Under the pieces are notes generated by a model. The model worked only from the letters and a program-made list of their open reading frames with translations, was not told the DNA's origin and searched no databases. A stretch of DNA of 45,331 bases, taken from the NCBI GenBank assembly GCA_036824465.1, contig DAITAC010000024.1:1-45331 (forward strand). The letters are read 5' to 3'. The position numbers and the translations under genes were made by a program. Origin of the DNA: JAKOQB01 sp036824465 (GTDB lineage Bacteria; Pseudomonadota; Gammaproteobacteria; Burkholderiales; Burkholderiaceae_F). Positions 35,560 through 44,056 of the stretch are shown here, piece by piece (the stretch's first letter is position 1; each line of letters starts with the position of its first letter).

Positions 35560-36141
35560 TCAGCCAAGATTCTTCGCCGCGAAGTCCCAGTTGGCCAGGC
35601 TGTTGAGAAACGTCTCGACGAATTTGGGCCGCGCATTGCGGTAGTCGATGTAGTAGGCGTGTTCCCACACGTCGATCGTCAGGAGCGCCTTGTCCGTCGT
35701 CGTGAGCGGTGTAGCGGCATTGCTCGTATTGACGATGTCGACCGTGCCGTCCGCCTTCTTCACCAGCCAGGTCCAGCCAGAACCGAAGTTGCCGACCGCG
35801 CTCTTCGTAAAGGCATCCTTGAACGCGGCGTATGAGCCCCACTTCTTGGCGACCGCCGCCGCCACAGCGCCTGTGGGCTCACCGCCGCCGCCGGGCTTCA
35901 TGCTGCTCCAGAAGAAGGTGTGATTCCACACCTGCGCTGCGTTGTTGAATACACCGCCCGAGGACCTCTTGACGATTTCCTCCAGCCGCGCGTTTTCGAA
36001 CTCGGTGCCTTTGATCAGGTTGTTGAGATTATTGACGTAGGCCTGATGATGCTTGCCGTAGTGAAACTCGAACGTTTCCTTCGAAATGTGGGGCGCGAGG
36101 GCATCCATCGCGTATGGCAGCGGAGGCAAGGTGTGTTCCAT
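35560..36141 (-). CDS. sodB: superoxide dismutase, iron type
   Basis: A 193-residue cytoplasmic Fe-SOD. The four metal ligands are visible at the canonical positions H27 (FHYGKHH), H74 (VWNHTFFW), D157 and H161 (DVWEHAYY). The AAQVWNHTFFW sequence and length fit the iron form rather than manganese. I chose ATG 36141 (MEHTLPPLPYA) with AAGG about 9 nt upstream; an ATG three codons earlier sits directly on that site. It is followed on the minus strand by the convergent DUF192 gene. Confidence 0.95.
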   Translation of the reverse strand: MEHTLPPLPYAMDALAPHISKETFEFHYGKHHQAYVNNLNNLIKGTEFENARLEEIVKRSSGGVFNNAAQVWNHTFFWSSMKPGGGGEPTGAVAAAVAKKWGSYAAFKDAFTKSAVGNFGSGWTWLVKKADGTVDIVNTSNAATPLTTTDKALLTIDVWEHAYYIDYRNARPKFVETFLNSLANWDFAAKNLG

Positions 36142-36209
36142 GAGTGACATCCTTCACAAGAGGGTAGGAGATCGTATGCCAGAAAGCAGAGTGTGGGATT
36201 CTAGTCACG

Positions 36210-37583
36210 TCAGTCTTGTGGTTGTCTCCGCTCCAGTTCCAGGCGTTCGACACGCGTATCCGCCCCGCCGCGCGCGAAACGCAGCCGCAATTGATCTCCC
36301 GGGGACAACTGTCGCGCATCGCGCACGCTGCGGCCATCGGGTGCAAATGCCATGGCGTAACCACGGGCAAGCACGGCGTTCGGGTCGAGCGCGGTCAGCG
36401 AAGCAGTGAGCGACTCGATCTGGCCGTGGCGCCCTTTCTGCCCGCGCTGCACTCGCGCAGCGAGACATGCACAGACTTCCTGCACACGCGCGCGCGGCGC
36501 ATGCGCCTCGGGTCGAAGTCGCGCCAGCCACTGAGTCGACCGCCCAATCGCCAGCTGCCGGCAGCTCAGCGCCTGTGCCGCGGAGTGCCCAAGCCGCGAC
36601 AGCAACCCTGTCACACGCCCGTCAAGGCCACGCAGCGGCGCGCGCGGCAGTGCGAGCGCACGAGTCGCGTAGTCATGGCGCTGCTGCAGAAGATCGAGTT
36701 GCCGTCGGGCACCGGCCTGCAGATTACTCAAGCGCTTTTCAACTATTTCGAAGAGACTGGCACGGTCTGGCGCTGCGATCTCCGCGGCGGCTGTCGGCGT
36801 GGCCGCGCGCACATCGGCAGCAAAGTCGGCGATCGTGAAATCCGATTCGTGCCCGACCCCGACCACGACAGGAATCCGGCACGACCGAATAGCTCTTGCG
36901 ACGACTTCTTCGTTGAACGCCCACAAGTCTTCGATCGACCCTCCGCCTCGGACCAGAAGCACGACATCGACTTCGTTGCGCGCCGACACCTGCGCGAGCA
37001 TCTGTGCTATTCGCACACCTGCACCTTCGCCCTGCACCGGTACCGGATAAACGATCAAGTGCACGTAGGGCGCCCGTCGACGCAACGCGCTCAGCACGTC
37101 TCGCAGTGCCGCCGCCTGCACGGACGTCACGACGCCGATCGCACGCGGCAGCGCCGGCAATGGTCGCTTCAGCGTCCCGTTGAACAATCCCTCGGCCGCC
37201 AATCGCTCCTTCAGACGCAGGAATTCCTCAAATAACCGACCGAGGCCGGCACGCTGCATGGATTCAACGTTCAGTTGATACTCGCCGCGCGCTTCATACA
37301 GGCCCACCTGTGCCAAAACCTCAACCTCTTCACCGTCGCGCGGTGCGAAGTTCACCAGCGCGTTGCGCCCGCGAAACATCGCGCATCGCACTTGCGCCGC
37401 GGCGTCCTTCAGGGTGAAGTACCAATGCCCGCTTGCCGCGCGCGCCAGGTTGGCGATCTCGCCGCGAACCCGCACCAGCGGGAAGCCGCGCGAAAGCAAC
37501 CCAGCAACGGCGCGGTTTAGCGCGGATACCGTCATCGGATCCCGCGCCGTTATTGGATTTTCGTTCTCGGATGCAGGCATCAT
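36210..37583 (-). CDS. xseA: exodeoxyribonuclease VII large subunit XseA
   Basis: About 457 residues. The N-terminal OB-fold DNA-binding domain spans about 20-110 (VRVRGEIANLARAASGHWYF). The catalytic core has VTSVQAAALRDVL, VVLLVRGGGSIEDLWAFNEE, PVVVGVGHESDFTIADF and the AATPTAAAEIA motif. A coiled, Arg-rich helical region (about 290-400) is followed by a C-terminal ALDPNAVLARGYA motif. It degrades single-stranded DNA together with XseB, which is not in the window. The start is one of two adjacent ATGs at 37583 and 37580 with GGAG just upstream. Confidence 0.95.
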   Translation of the reverse strand: MMPASENENPITARDPMTVSALNRAVAGLLSRGFPLVRVRGEIANLARAASGHWYFTLKDAAAQVRCAMFRGRNALVNFAPRDGEEVEVLAQVGLYEARGEYQLNVESMQRAGLGRLFEEFLRLKERLAAEGLFNGTLKRPLPALPRAIGVVTSVQAAALRDVLSALRRRAPYVHLIVYPVPVQGEGAGVRIAQMLAQVSARNEVDVVLLVRGGGSIEDLWAFNEEVVARAIRSCRIPVVVGVGHESDFTIADFAADVRAATPTAAAEIAAPDRASLFEIVEKRLSNLQAGARRQLDLLQQRHDYATRALALPRAPLRGLDGRVTGLLSRLGHSAAQALSCRQLAIGRSTQWLARLRPEAHAPRARVQEVCACLAARVQRGQKGRHGQIESLTASLTALDPNAVLARGYAMAFAPDGRSVRDARQLSPGDQLRLRFARGGADTRVERLELERRQPQD

Positions 37584-37889
37584 GCGGCTCCGCGGGTCGA
37601 AACTGTCCACACAGGCGCACCGCGCCTCGGCTGAACGGTTTTGGGCCGTCCCTCAAAGGCGGGGGTCCTTCTAAGCACTTGATTCAAAGGCAGTATTCCA
37701 GATGCACAACGAGCGCGCAGTCTACGTAATCTCACACCCGGCGCGGATTTGCGGCGTTTCAGCACCGGTTGTTCACATATTTGTCCACAGAAACTGTGGA
37801 AATCCGTGTCATGCAAGCGCAGCGAGGGGTGCAGCGATGCACCGACTACACTTCGCGTTCAAAGTGCAAAGCTGAGGAGGGGCAAGGAC
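37584..37889. other. 306-bp spacer between divergent xseA and exbB
   Basis: No gene is supported. The right half carries the DnaA-box-like cluster described separately and the exbB leader with AGGAGG at 37875-37880. I found no clear -35/-10 pair for either gene. Confidence 0.5.
37769..37803. promoter_or_regulatory. cluster of three DnaA-box-like sites
   Basis: TTGTTCACA (37769-37777) and TTGTCCACA (37781-37789) each differ from the DnaA consensus TTWTNCACA by one base, 12 bp apart. A third, weaker site (ATTTCCACA on the minus strand, 37795-37803) faces the second. The last two form a perfect inverted repeat TCCACAG-AAA-CTGTGGA (37784-37800). The cluster lies about 90 bp upstream of exbB and about 190 bp upstream of xseA. 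Confidence 0.5.
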
Positions 37890-38507
37890 TTGTTCGCGAT
37901 CGTACAGGCCATCGGTTGGCCAATCTGGCCGTTGCTCGCGGCGTCGGTCATTGCCCTGACCCTGATCATTGAGCGCAGCATCGCGCTCCGGCGCGACAAA
38001 GTGATTCCCCAGTCGTTGCTGCAGGACGTGTTGAACCTGGTCGCAAGAAGACAGGTCAACCCCGAAGTGATCGTCAAGCTTGAACGAAGCTCGCCGCTAG
38101 GGCGCGTGCTGGCAGCCGCGCTGCGCAACGTGCGCGCACCACGCGCGATTGCAGGCGCGGCCGTTGCCAATACGGGCGGTCATATCGCGCATGACCTGGC
38201 ACGTTACCTCTCGCTGCTGGGTTCGATCGGATCGATCGCGCCTCTGCTCGGGCTCCTTGGCACCGTGATCGGCATGATCGATATCTTTGCTTCCCAACAG
38301 GCCGGCTCCAATCCGCAACAACTCGCCCACGGCATTTCAATCGCTCTGTACTGCACCGCATTCGGCATCATCGTAGCCGTGCCGTCCGTTCTGTCATACC
38401 GGCACTTCAAGGCACGCATCGAGGACTTTCTGGTCGAGATGGAAGACCAGTCGCAGCGCTTGCTCGAGGTCCTGTTTGCCGATCGATACGACCCCACCCC
38501 GCGATGA
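37890..38507 (+). CDS. exbB: ExbB/TolQ/MotA family proton channel subunit
   Basis: A 205-residue inner-membrane protein with three hydrophobic segments (about 8-28, 110-135, 150-175). LGSIGSIAPLLGLLGTVIGMI is the family's conserved channel helix. With ExbD it forms the proton-driven motor that energises TonB-dependent outer-membrane transport. The start is TTG at 37890, with AGGAGG nine bases upstream; no ATG or GTG in frame fits, since the longer frame to 37749 has no homologous extension. It overlaps exbD by ATGA. Confidence 0.9.
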   Translation: MFAIVQAIGWPIWPLLAASVIALTLIIERSIALRRDKVIPQSLLQDVLNLVARRQVNPEVIVKLERSSPLGRVLAAALRNVRAPRAIAGAAVANTGGHIAHDLARYLSLLGSIGSIAPLLGLLGTVIGMIDIFASQQAGSNPQQLAHGISIALYCTAFGIIVAVPSVLSYRHFKARIEDFLVEMEDQSQRLLEVLFADRYDPTPR

Positions 38508-38929
38508 AATTCAGGCGCGCACTGGACGAGGAGCCGGAACTGAATCTGATTCCTCTGATCGATGTGATGCTGATCGTGCTGATATTTCTCGCGGTCACCA
38601 CGACCTACTCGCGCTTCGCCGAATTGCGCATCGAACTGCCGAAGGCCGACGCGAAGGCCACGCAGAACCGGCCGAACGAAGTGGTGATCGGCGTCACCGC
38701 TGACGGCCGCTATGCTCTCGATAAGAAGCTGCTCGCCAAGTCCGACGTCAATGGATTGGTCGAAGCCCTGAGCATTGCCACACGGGGCCGCACCGATGTG
38801 CTGCTGGTCATCCACGCCGATGCGCAGACGCCGCACCAGGCGGTTATCCATGTGATGGAAGCAGCGCGCATCGCGCAACTGCCGCGCATCAGTTTTGTCA
38901 CCGAGCGGCAAAGCGCCGCCGCGCAATGA
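38504..38929 (+). CDS. exbD: ExbD/TolR family biopolymer transport protein
   Basis: A 141-residue protein with a single N-terminal transmembrane helix and a periplasmic domain. The proton-conducting aspartate lies in LIPLIDVMLIVLIFLAVT. The periplasmic part ends in the DVLLVIHADAQTPHQAVI and ISFVTER segments typical of ExbD. It works with ExbB in the cytoplasmic membrane. The ATGA overlap with exbB indicates translational coupling; lpxK begins immediately after its stop. tonB is not in the window. Confidence 0.93.
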   Translation: MKFRRALDEEPELNLIPLIDVMLIVLIFLAVTTTYSRFAELRIELPKADAKATQNRPNEVVIGVTADGRYALDKKLLAKSDVNGLVEALSIATRGRTDVLLVIHADAQTPHQAVIHVMEAARIAQLPRISFVTERQSAAAQ

Positions 38930-38930
38930 T

Positions 38931-40028
38931 TTGAATCTCAACGACCTGTCCAATCGGGCGGAGCGCACGCTGCACGCGGTGTGGCGCAAGCGCGGTCTCG
39001 CAGCATGGCTGCTGCTGCCTCTGGCACTGGTGTATCGGGCGGCGCGCTCAATTCATGCGCTGAGCTACCGTGCCGGGCTGTTTCGTGCCTGGCGCGTTGG
39101 CGTGCCGGTCATCGTCGTTGGCAATCTGTATGTCGGCGGAACGGGCAAAACGCCGCTGACCCTTGAAATCGTCCGCGCTCTGGTCGCGCGCGGCCACCGG
39201 CCCGGCATCGTGACCGGCGGTTACGGCACCAGCGGCCGCGATGTGCGGATCGTCGAAACGAACGCGCGTGCGAGCGAGGTCGGCGATGAACCCCTGCTGA
39301 TGGCGCAGTCGGTTCAGGCCATCGGAGTGCCGGTTGTGGTCGGTCGCGATCGAGTCGCGGCGTGCCGCATTCTGCTCAGCGTTCACCCCAGATGCGACAT
39401 CATCGTCGCCGACGATGGCCTGCAGCATCGTCGGCTCGCCCGCGACTTCGAAATTGCACTTTTCGACGAGCGGGGACTCGGCAATGGCTGGCTGCTGCCG
39501 GCAGGCCCGTTGCGTGATCCACCTGATCGTCTGAAGGATGTATCAGTCGTGGTGTGCCATGGCGCCGTACCAGCGATTCGAATCTACTCACCGCGCTACG
39601 AAATGCATACTCAGCTTGGCGACGTTCGGTCACTGGCCGATCCGACGCGCGCCATCACGCTTGAGGGGCTCGTGACGGAACAGCAGCGCAGTTCGTTGCG
39701 AATCATCGCCGCCGCGGGCATCGGTGCGCCCGAGCGATTCTTCGCGATGCTGCGCCACGCTGGCCTCGACATCGTGGAGCTGCCATTGCCCGATCACTAT
39801 GATTTCGCCGAGAACCCGTTCCTGGGGCGGCAGTTCGATCTCGCATTGATCACTGCGAAGGACGCCGTAAAATGCCGCGCAGTGTCATCGATTGCCACCG
39901 ACGGACGCATGTGCATGGTCCAACTGCGAGCGTCGGTCGACGCCGGATTGATCGACATGATTGAATCCCGGCTCAATTCACCCGCCCACCCTCAAAGCGA
40001 GGCTATCCATGGACCCACGGCTGCTTGA
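38931..40028 (+). CDS. lpxK: tetraacyldisaccharide 4'-kinase LpxK
   Basis: Phosphorylates the lipid A disaccharide at 4'. The conserved P-loop is VVVGNLYVGGTGKTPLTLEI, with one N-terminal membrane helix before it. The DDGLQHRRLARDFEIALFD and GNGWLLPAGPLRDPPDRL motifs are diagnostic. I propose TTG 38931, one base after the exbD stop, giving 365 residues; the open frame extends into exbD from an earlier TTG (38895), and no ATG/GTG fits. No Shine-Dalgarno is evident. The 3' end overlaps the trm112-like gene by 20 bp. Confidence 0.9.
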   Translation: MNLNDLSNRAERTLHAVWRKRGLAAWLLLPLALVYRAARSIHALSYRAGLFRAWRVGVPVIVVGNLYVGGTGKTPLTLEIVRALVARGHRPGIVTGGYGTSGRDVRIVETNARASEVGDEPLLMAQSVQAIGVPVVVGRDRVAACRILLSVHPRCDIIVADDGLQHRRLARDFEIALFDERGLGNGWLLPAGPLRDPPDRLKDVSVVVCHGAVPAIRIYSPRYEMHTQLGDVRSLADPTRAITLEGLVTEQQRSSLRIIAAAGIGAPERFFAMLRHAGLDIVELPLPDHYDFAENPFLGRQFDLALITAKDAVKCRAVSSIATDGRMCMVQLRASVDAGLIDMIESRLNSPAHPQSEAIHGPTAA

Positions 40029-40200
40029 CATCCTCGTATGCCCGGTCACCAAGGGACCACTTGAGTACGACCGCGAACACCAGGAACTGATCTCGCGCAG
40101 CGCCGGGCTCGCTTACCCGATACGCGACGGCATTCCGGTCATGCTCGAAAGCGAGGCGCGCCGTCTTGAAGAGGCGACGCCTGGCTTGCCTCCGGTCTAA
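40009..40200 (+). CDS. Trm112-like zinc-ribbon-type protein (YcaR family)
   Basis: A 63-residue protein, MDPRLLDILVCPVTKGPLEY at the start, then SAGLAYPIRDGIPVMLESEAR. It belongs to the UPF0434/YcaR family with a Trm112-like fold; only one of the usual paired cysteines (CP in VCPV) is seen, so zinc binding is doubtful. The family member in E. coli (ycaR) also lies between lpxK and kdsB, and its function is not established. The ATG lies inside the lpxK 3' end. Confidence 0.92.
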   Translation: MDPRLLDILVCPVTKGPLEYDREHQELISRSAGLAYPIRDGIPVMLESEARRLEEATPGLPPV

Positions 40201-40225
40201 GCCGAGACCGCTTCTGCCACTTCCG

Positions 40226-40993
40226 ATGTCCGGCTTTGTCGTCATTGTTCCGGCACGGCTCGCCTCAACGCGGTTGCCGCGCAAGCCACTGGCTGATATT
40301 GGAGGCATACCCCTGATCGTCCGTGTAGCGCAACGCGCCGCCCTCAGCAGCGCCGAGCGCGTGATCGTTGCCGCTGACAGCGAAGAGATCGCCGAAGTTT
40401 GCCGTTTGCACGGCATCAGCGTCGTGCTTACATCACCCACGCATGCAACCGGAACCGATCGGCTGGCCGAGGCAGCGGAGCGACTGTCGCTCGCCGACGA
40501 CGCAATCGTGGTCAACGTTCAGGGCGATGAGCCGCTCATACCACCGACGGTGATCAACGACGTCGCTGGCTTGCTGCAGGCTCGACCCCAGTGTGCGATG
40601 GCAACGGCTGCACACACCCTGGCGGACGCCGCCGAGTTCTTCAGTCCCAACGTGGTCAAGGTCGTCACCGACGCTGGCGGCCGCGCACTGCTGTTTTCGC
40701 GCGCGCCAGTTCCGTGGTCGCGCGACGCCTTTGCCCGTGAACGCGAACGCTTGCCTGCGGGCCTGCCGGCGCTGCGGCACATCGGCCTGTACGCGTACCG
40801 TGCCGGATTTCTGCGAGGTTTTTCCAAGCTTGTCCCGGCGCCGATAGAAATGCACGAAAGCCTGGAACAGTTGCGCGCGCTGTGGCACGGACACGGCATC
40901 GCGGTGCTTACGCTTGCGGCGGCGTTGCCGCCCGGAGTTGACACTCCCGCAGATCTTGAACACGTGCGTGCGCTGATTGCGACGCACGCATAG
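40226..40993 (+). CDS. kdsB: 3-deoxy-manno-octulosonate cytidylyltransferase KdsB
   Basis: Activates Kdo with CTP for lipid A core assembly; 255 residues. VIVPARLASTRLPRKPL is the CTP-binding loop. HATGTDRLAEAAERL, VNVQGDEPLIPP and the C-terminal HIGLYAYRAGFLRGF and MHESLEQLRAL segments are family signatures. It follows the trm112-like gene by 25 bp without a strong ribosome-binding site; a frame that starts earlier (40166) is not supported. Together with lpxK it places an LPS-synthesis segment here. Confidence 0.95.
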   Translation: MSGFVVIVPARLASTRLPRKPLADIGGIPLIVRVAQRAALSSAERVIVAADSEEIAEVCRLHGISVVLTSPTHATGTDRLAEAAERLSLADDAIVVNVQGDEPLIPPTVINDVAGLLQARPQCAMATAAHTLADAAEFFSPNVVKVVTDAGGRALLFSRAPVPWSRDAFARERERLPAGLPALRHIGLYAYRAGFLRGFSKLVPAPIEMHESLEQLRALWHGHGIAVLTLAAALPPGVDTPADLEHVRALIATHA

Positions 40994-41027
40994 ACTCGCG
41001 CCCTACGAAGTCAGCAAGGAAACGTCG

Positions 41028-42596
41028 ATGAAACGGGTGGCCACCCTGATCTTCCTGGGTGCTCTGCTGTTGACCGGAGCCGCGCTGGCCAAGACATTGC
41101 GCTGGGCATCGCAGGGGGACATCCAGACATCGGACCCCTACTCGCAGAACGAATCATTCACCAATTTGTTCTCGCAACAGGTACATGACTCGATGGTCAT
41201 GCGCGACAAACAGCTGCGCATCGTGCCAGGGCTCGCGACTTCGTGGTCCCAGGTGAACCCAACCACATGGCGCTTCAATCTGCGCAAGGGCGTGAAGTTC
41301 CACGATGGCACGCCCTTCACGGCTGACGACGTCGTGTTCTCGTTCACGCGGGCAAGCCACGCCAACTCCCAGATACGGCAGTACGCAATTCCGGTTGGCA
41401 AGCCACGCAAGATCGACGATTACACGGTCGAATTCGAACAGGATAAGCCGAACCCCATCACGCTTGAGCACGCGACCTCGGTCTTCATCATGAGCAAGGC
41501 GTGGTGCGAGAAGAACAAGGTCAGCAATCCGCTCGATTTCAAGAACAGGGAGGAGACATTCGCTGCCCGCAATGCGAACGGCACCGGGCCCTTCGTGCTT
41601 GTGTCGCGCGAACCCGGCATCAAGACCGTGCTGCGGAAGAACCCGAACTGGTGGGGAACGTTCGAGGGCAATGTCACCGACATTGTCTACTCTTCGATCG
41701 GATCGGACGCCACGCGCGTGGCGGCGCTGCTGTCGGGCGAGGTCGATTTCATCCTCGATCCGCCGCCGCAGGACATTAATCGCATTAAGACGGCCAAGGA
41801 CGTCAGACTGATCGAAGGCGTGGAAAACCGGGTAGTGTTCTTCGGTTTCGACCAGCAGCGCGACGAACTGCTGTACTCGAACGTCAAGGGCAGGAACCCG
41901 TTCAAGGACGTGCGCGTTCGCCGCGCGGTTTACCAGGCAATCGACATCGAAGCGCTGCGCGGCAAGACGATGCGCGGCGCGGCCTTGCCCACGGGGGGCA
42001 TCACACCATCGATTCTCGTTTCGAACCCGGACGCGGAGAAACGGCTTCCGTACGACCCCAGTCGCGCCAGACAACTGCTGACCGAGGCAGGGTATCCGAA
42101 TGGCTTCGAAGTGACGCTTGACTGCCCAAACAACCGCTACATCAACGACGAGGAGATCTGCGTTGCGACGGCCGCGATGCTTGCGCGGGTCGGCATCCAG
42201 ACCAAGGTCACCGCGCAGCCTCGCGCGACGTACTTTCCGAAGCTGGAGAAGTTTGACACCAGCTTCTACATGCTCGGTTGGGGTGGCGCGGTAACGGATG
42301 CACAGACCACGCTCGACCCGGTGCTGCGCACATTCGACAAGACCTCCGGCAAGGGTGGTTTCAACTACGGGCGCTATAGCAACCCGAAACTCGACGCCTT
42401 GATCGATGCGGCCGCAATCGAGATGAATGCCGACAGGCGCAAGGAACTCATCAGGCAAGCGCTTGCGGAGCACAACGAACAGGTACACCACGTCCCTCTG
42501 CACCGGCAGGTGATTCCGTGGGCGGCGCGCGCCAATGTGACGGTCGTGCACCGCGCCGACAACTGGCCGCTTGCGGAATGGATTCGCATCGACTGA
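41028..42596 (+). CDS. periplasmic substrate-binding protein, ABC transporter family 5 (oligopeptide type)
   Basis: A 522-residue exported binding protein of the SBP_bac_5 family (DppA/OppA/NikA type). The signal peptide is MKRVATLIFLGALLLTGAAL with cleavage before KTLRWA. Signature stretches are TWRFNLRKGVKFHDGTPFTA, NPNWWG, the KDVRVRRAVYQAID motif and DPSRARQLLTEAGYPNGF. It probably binds peptides or a similar solute; the ligand cannot be read from the sequence. No permease or ATPase genes lie next to it, so it must serve a transporter elsewhere. It sits between kdsB and pfp, 34 and 28 bp away; AAGGA precedes ATG 41028. Confidence 0.92.
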   Translation: MKRVATLIFLGALLLTGAALAKTLRWASQGDIQTSDPYSQNESFTNLFSQQVHDSMVMRDKQLRIVPGLATSWSQVNPTTWRFNLRKGVKFHDGTPFTADDVVFSFTRASHANSQIRQYAIPVGKPRKIDDYTVEFEQDKPNPITLEHATSVFIMSKAWCEKNKVSNPLDFKNREETFAARNANGTGPFVLVSREPGIKTVLRKNPNWWGTFEGNVTDIVYSSIGSDATRVAALLSGEVDFILDPPPQDINRIKTAKDVRLIEGVENRVVFFGFDQQRDELLYSNVKGRNPFKDVRVRRAVYQAIDIEALRGKTMRGAALPTGGITPSILVSNPDAEKRLPYDPSRARQLLTEAGYPNGFEVTLDCPNNRYINDEEICVATAAMLARVGIQTKVTAQPRATYFPKLEKFDTSFYMLGWGGAVTDAQTTLDPVLRTFDKTSGKGGFNYGRYSNPKLDALIDAAAIEMNADRRKELIRQALAEHNEQVHHVPLHRQVIPWAARANVTVVHRADNWPLAEWIRID

Positions 42597-42624
42597 ACCG
42601 AACGACTGAAACGGCACGCCACCC

Positions 42625-43887
42625 ATGAAACAACGAAACGCCTTTTACGCACAATCCGGCGGCGTGACCGCCGTGATCAACGCCTCCGCCGCTGGCGTGA
42701 TCGAGACTGCACGCAAGCACAGCAAACAGATCGGCAAGGTCTACGCGGGACGCAACGGCATCATCGGCGCGCTGACCGAGGACCTGATCGACACGAGCCG
42801 CGAATCGACGACTGCAATCAAGGCGCTGAAGCACACGCCTGCTGGCGCCTTCGGCTCGTGCCGTTACAAGTTGAAGGGTCTGGAGGAAGACCGCGCCCAG
42901 TACGAACGCCTGATCGAGGTGTTCAAGGCACACGACATCGGCTACTTCTTCTACAACGGCGGCGGCGACTCGGCCGATACCTGCCTGAAGGTCTCGCAAT
43001 TGTCGGAGAAGTTGGGCTACCCGCTGCAGGCGATTCACGTGCCGAAAACGGTCGACAACGATCTGCCGATCACCGATGTCTGCCCCGGCTTTGGCTCGGT
43101 GGCCAAGTACGTCGCGGTGTCGCTGCGCGAAGCGAGTTTCGATGTGGCATCGATGGCGAAGACCTCAACCAAGGTGTTCGTGCTTGAAGTGATGGGCCGG
43201 CACGCAGGCTGGATCGCCGCAGCCGGCGGCCTGGCGGCCGATAAGGCGCATCCGATTCCGATCCTGATTCTGTTTCCCGAAATCACGTTCGATCGCGACA
43301 AGTTCCTGGCGGCGGTCAAGGAAAAGGTCGAGCGCTTCGGCTACTGCTCGGTGGTCGTCTCCGAGGGCGTCAAGGGCGCGGACGGCAAGTTCCTGTCCGA
43401 TCAGGGGCTGCGCGATGCGTTCGGACACGCGCAACTGGGAGGCGTGGCGCCGGTAATCGCGAGCATGGTCAAGGAGGGGCTCAATTACAAGTTCCACTGG
43501 GCGGTCGCTGATTACCTGCAGCGCGCAGCCCGCCACATCGCGTCGAAGACCGACGTGGAGCAGGCATACGCGGTTGGCAAGGCGGCGGTGGAGTTCGCAC
43601 TGAAGGGCCACAACGCCGTCATGCCGGCAATCGTGCGCACCGCGAATCGGCCGTACCGCTGGAAAATCGGCATGGCGCCACTCGCCGATGTCGCCAATCG
43701 CGAGAAAATGATGCCGCGCGAGTTCATCAGCGCTGATGGTTTCGGCATCACCGACGCCTGCCGGAAGTACCTGGCGCCGTTGATCGGCGGCGAGTCGTAT
43801 CCGCCGTACAAGGACGGCCTGCCGGACTATGTGGTGCTGAAGAACGTGGCAGTGAAGAAACGACTCGCGGCCGGCTTCAAGATTTGA
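42625..43887 (+). CDS. pfp: pyrophosphate-dependent 6-phosphofructokinase
   Basis: A 420-residue phosphofructokinase. The phosphate-donor loop reads GGGDSADT (112-119), not the GGDGS of ATP enzymes, and K141 in PKTVDNDLP replaces the Gly of ATP-dependent enzymes; these two features point to PPi as donor. The substrate loop VLEVMGRHAGWIAAA is present. The PPi form is reversible, so it can serve both glycolysis and gluconeogenesis. It is larger than the ATP enzyme (about 320). It lies upstream of adk and hppA, in a pyrophosphate-themed neighbourhood, and its 169-bp spacer to adk suggests a separate adk promoter. Confidence 0.93.
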   Translation: MKQRNAFYAQSGGVTAVINASAAGVIETARKHSKQIGKVYAGRNGIIGALTEDLIDTSRESTTAIKALKHTPAGAFGSCRYKLKGLEEDRAQYERLIEVFKAHDIGYFFYNGGGDSADTCLKVSQLSEKLGYPLQAIHVPKTVDNDLPITDVCPGFGSVAKYVAVSLREASFDVASMAKTSTKVFVLEVMGRHAGWIAAAGGLAADKAHPIPILILFPEITFDRDKFLAAVKEKVERFGYCSVVVSEGVKGADGKFLSDQGLRDAFGHAQLGGVAPVIASMVKEGLNYKFHWAVADYLQRAARHIASKTDVEQAYAVGKAAVEFALKGHNAVMPAIVRTANRPYRWKIGMAPLADVANREKMMPREFISADGFGITDACRKYLAPLIGGESYPPYKDGLPDYVVLKNVAVKKRLAAGFKI

Positions 43888-44056
43888 CCGAGCGCACGAA
43901 ACTATCGCGGCCGGAGTAACCGTCGCACGAGCGGGAACGGTTAGAATCCCGCCGCTTCAGCCAGTACCGCACCGGGGGTCGACGGCGCGCGTACTCGGGA
44001 CAACCCGCCGGCTTACGCCGTCGCGGTAACCATAATTACACGAGGCAGGACGGGGG

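Noticed and set aside
37769..37803. The DnaA-box-like cluster as the replication origin
   Set aside because: No dnaA, dnaN, gyrB or rpmH is near, only two good boxes are present and no clear AT-rich unwinding region is seen.
41154..42626. Minus-strand open frame of about 490 codons
   Set aside because: It is antisense to the binding-protein gene, whose signal peptide and family motifs are clear.
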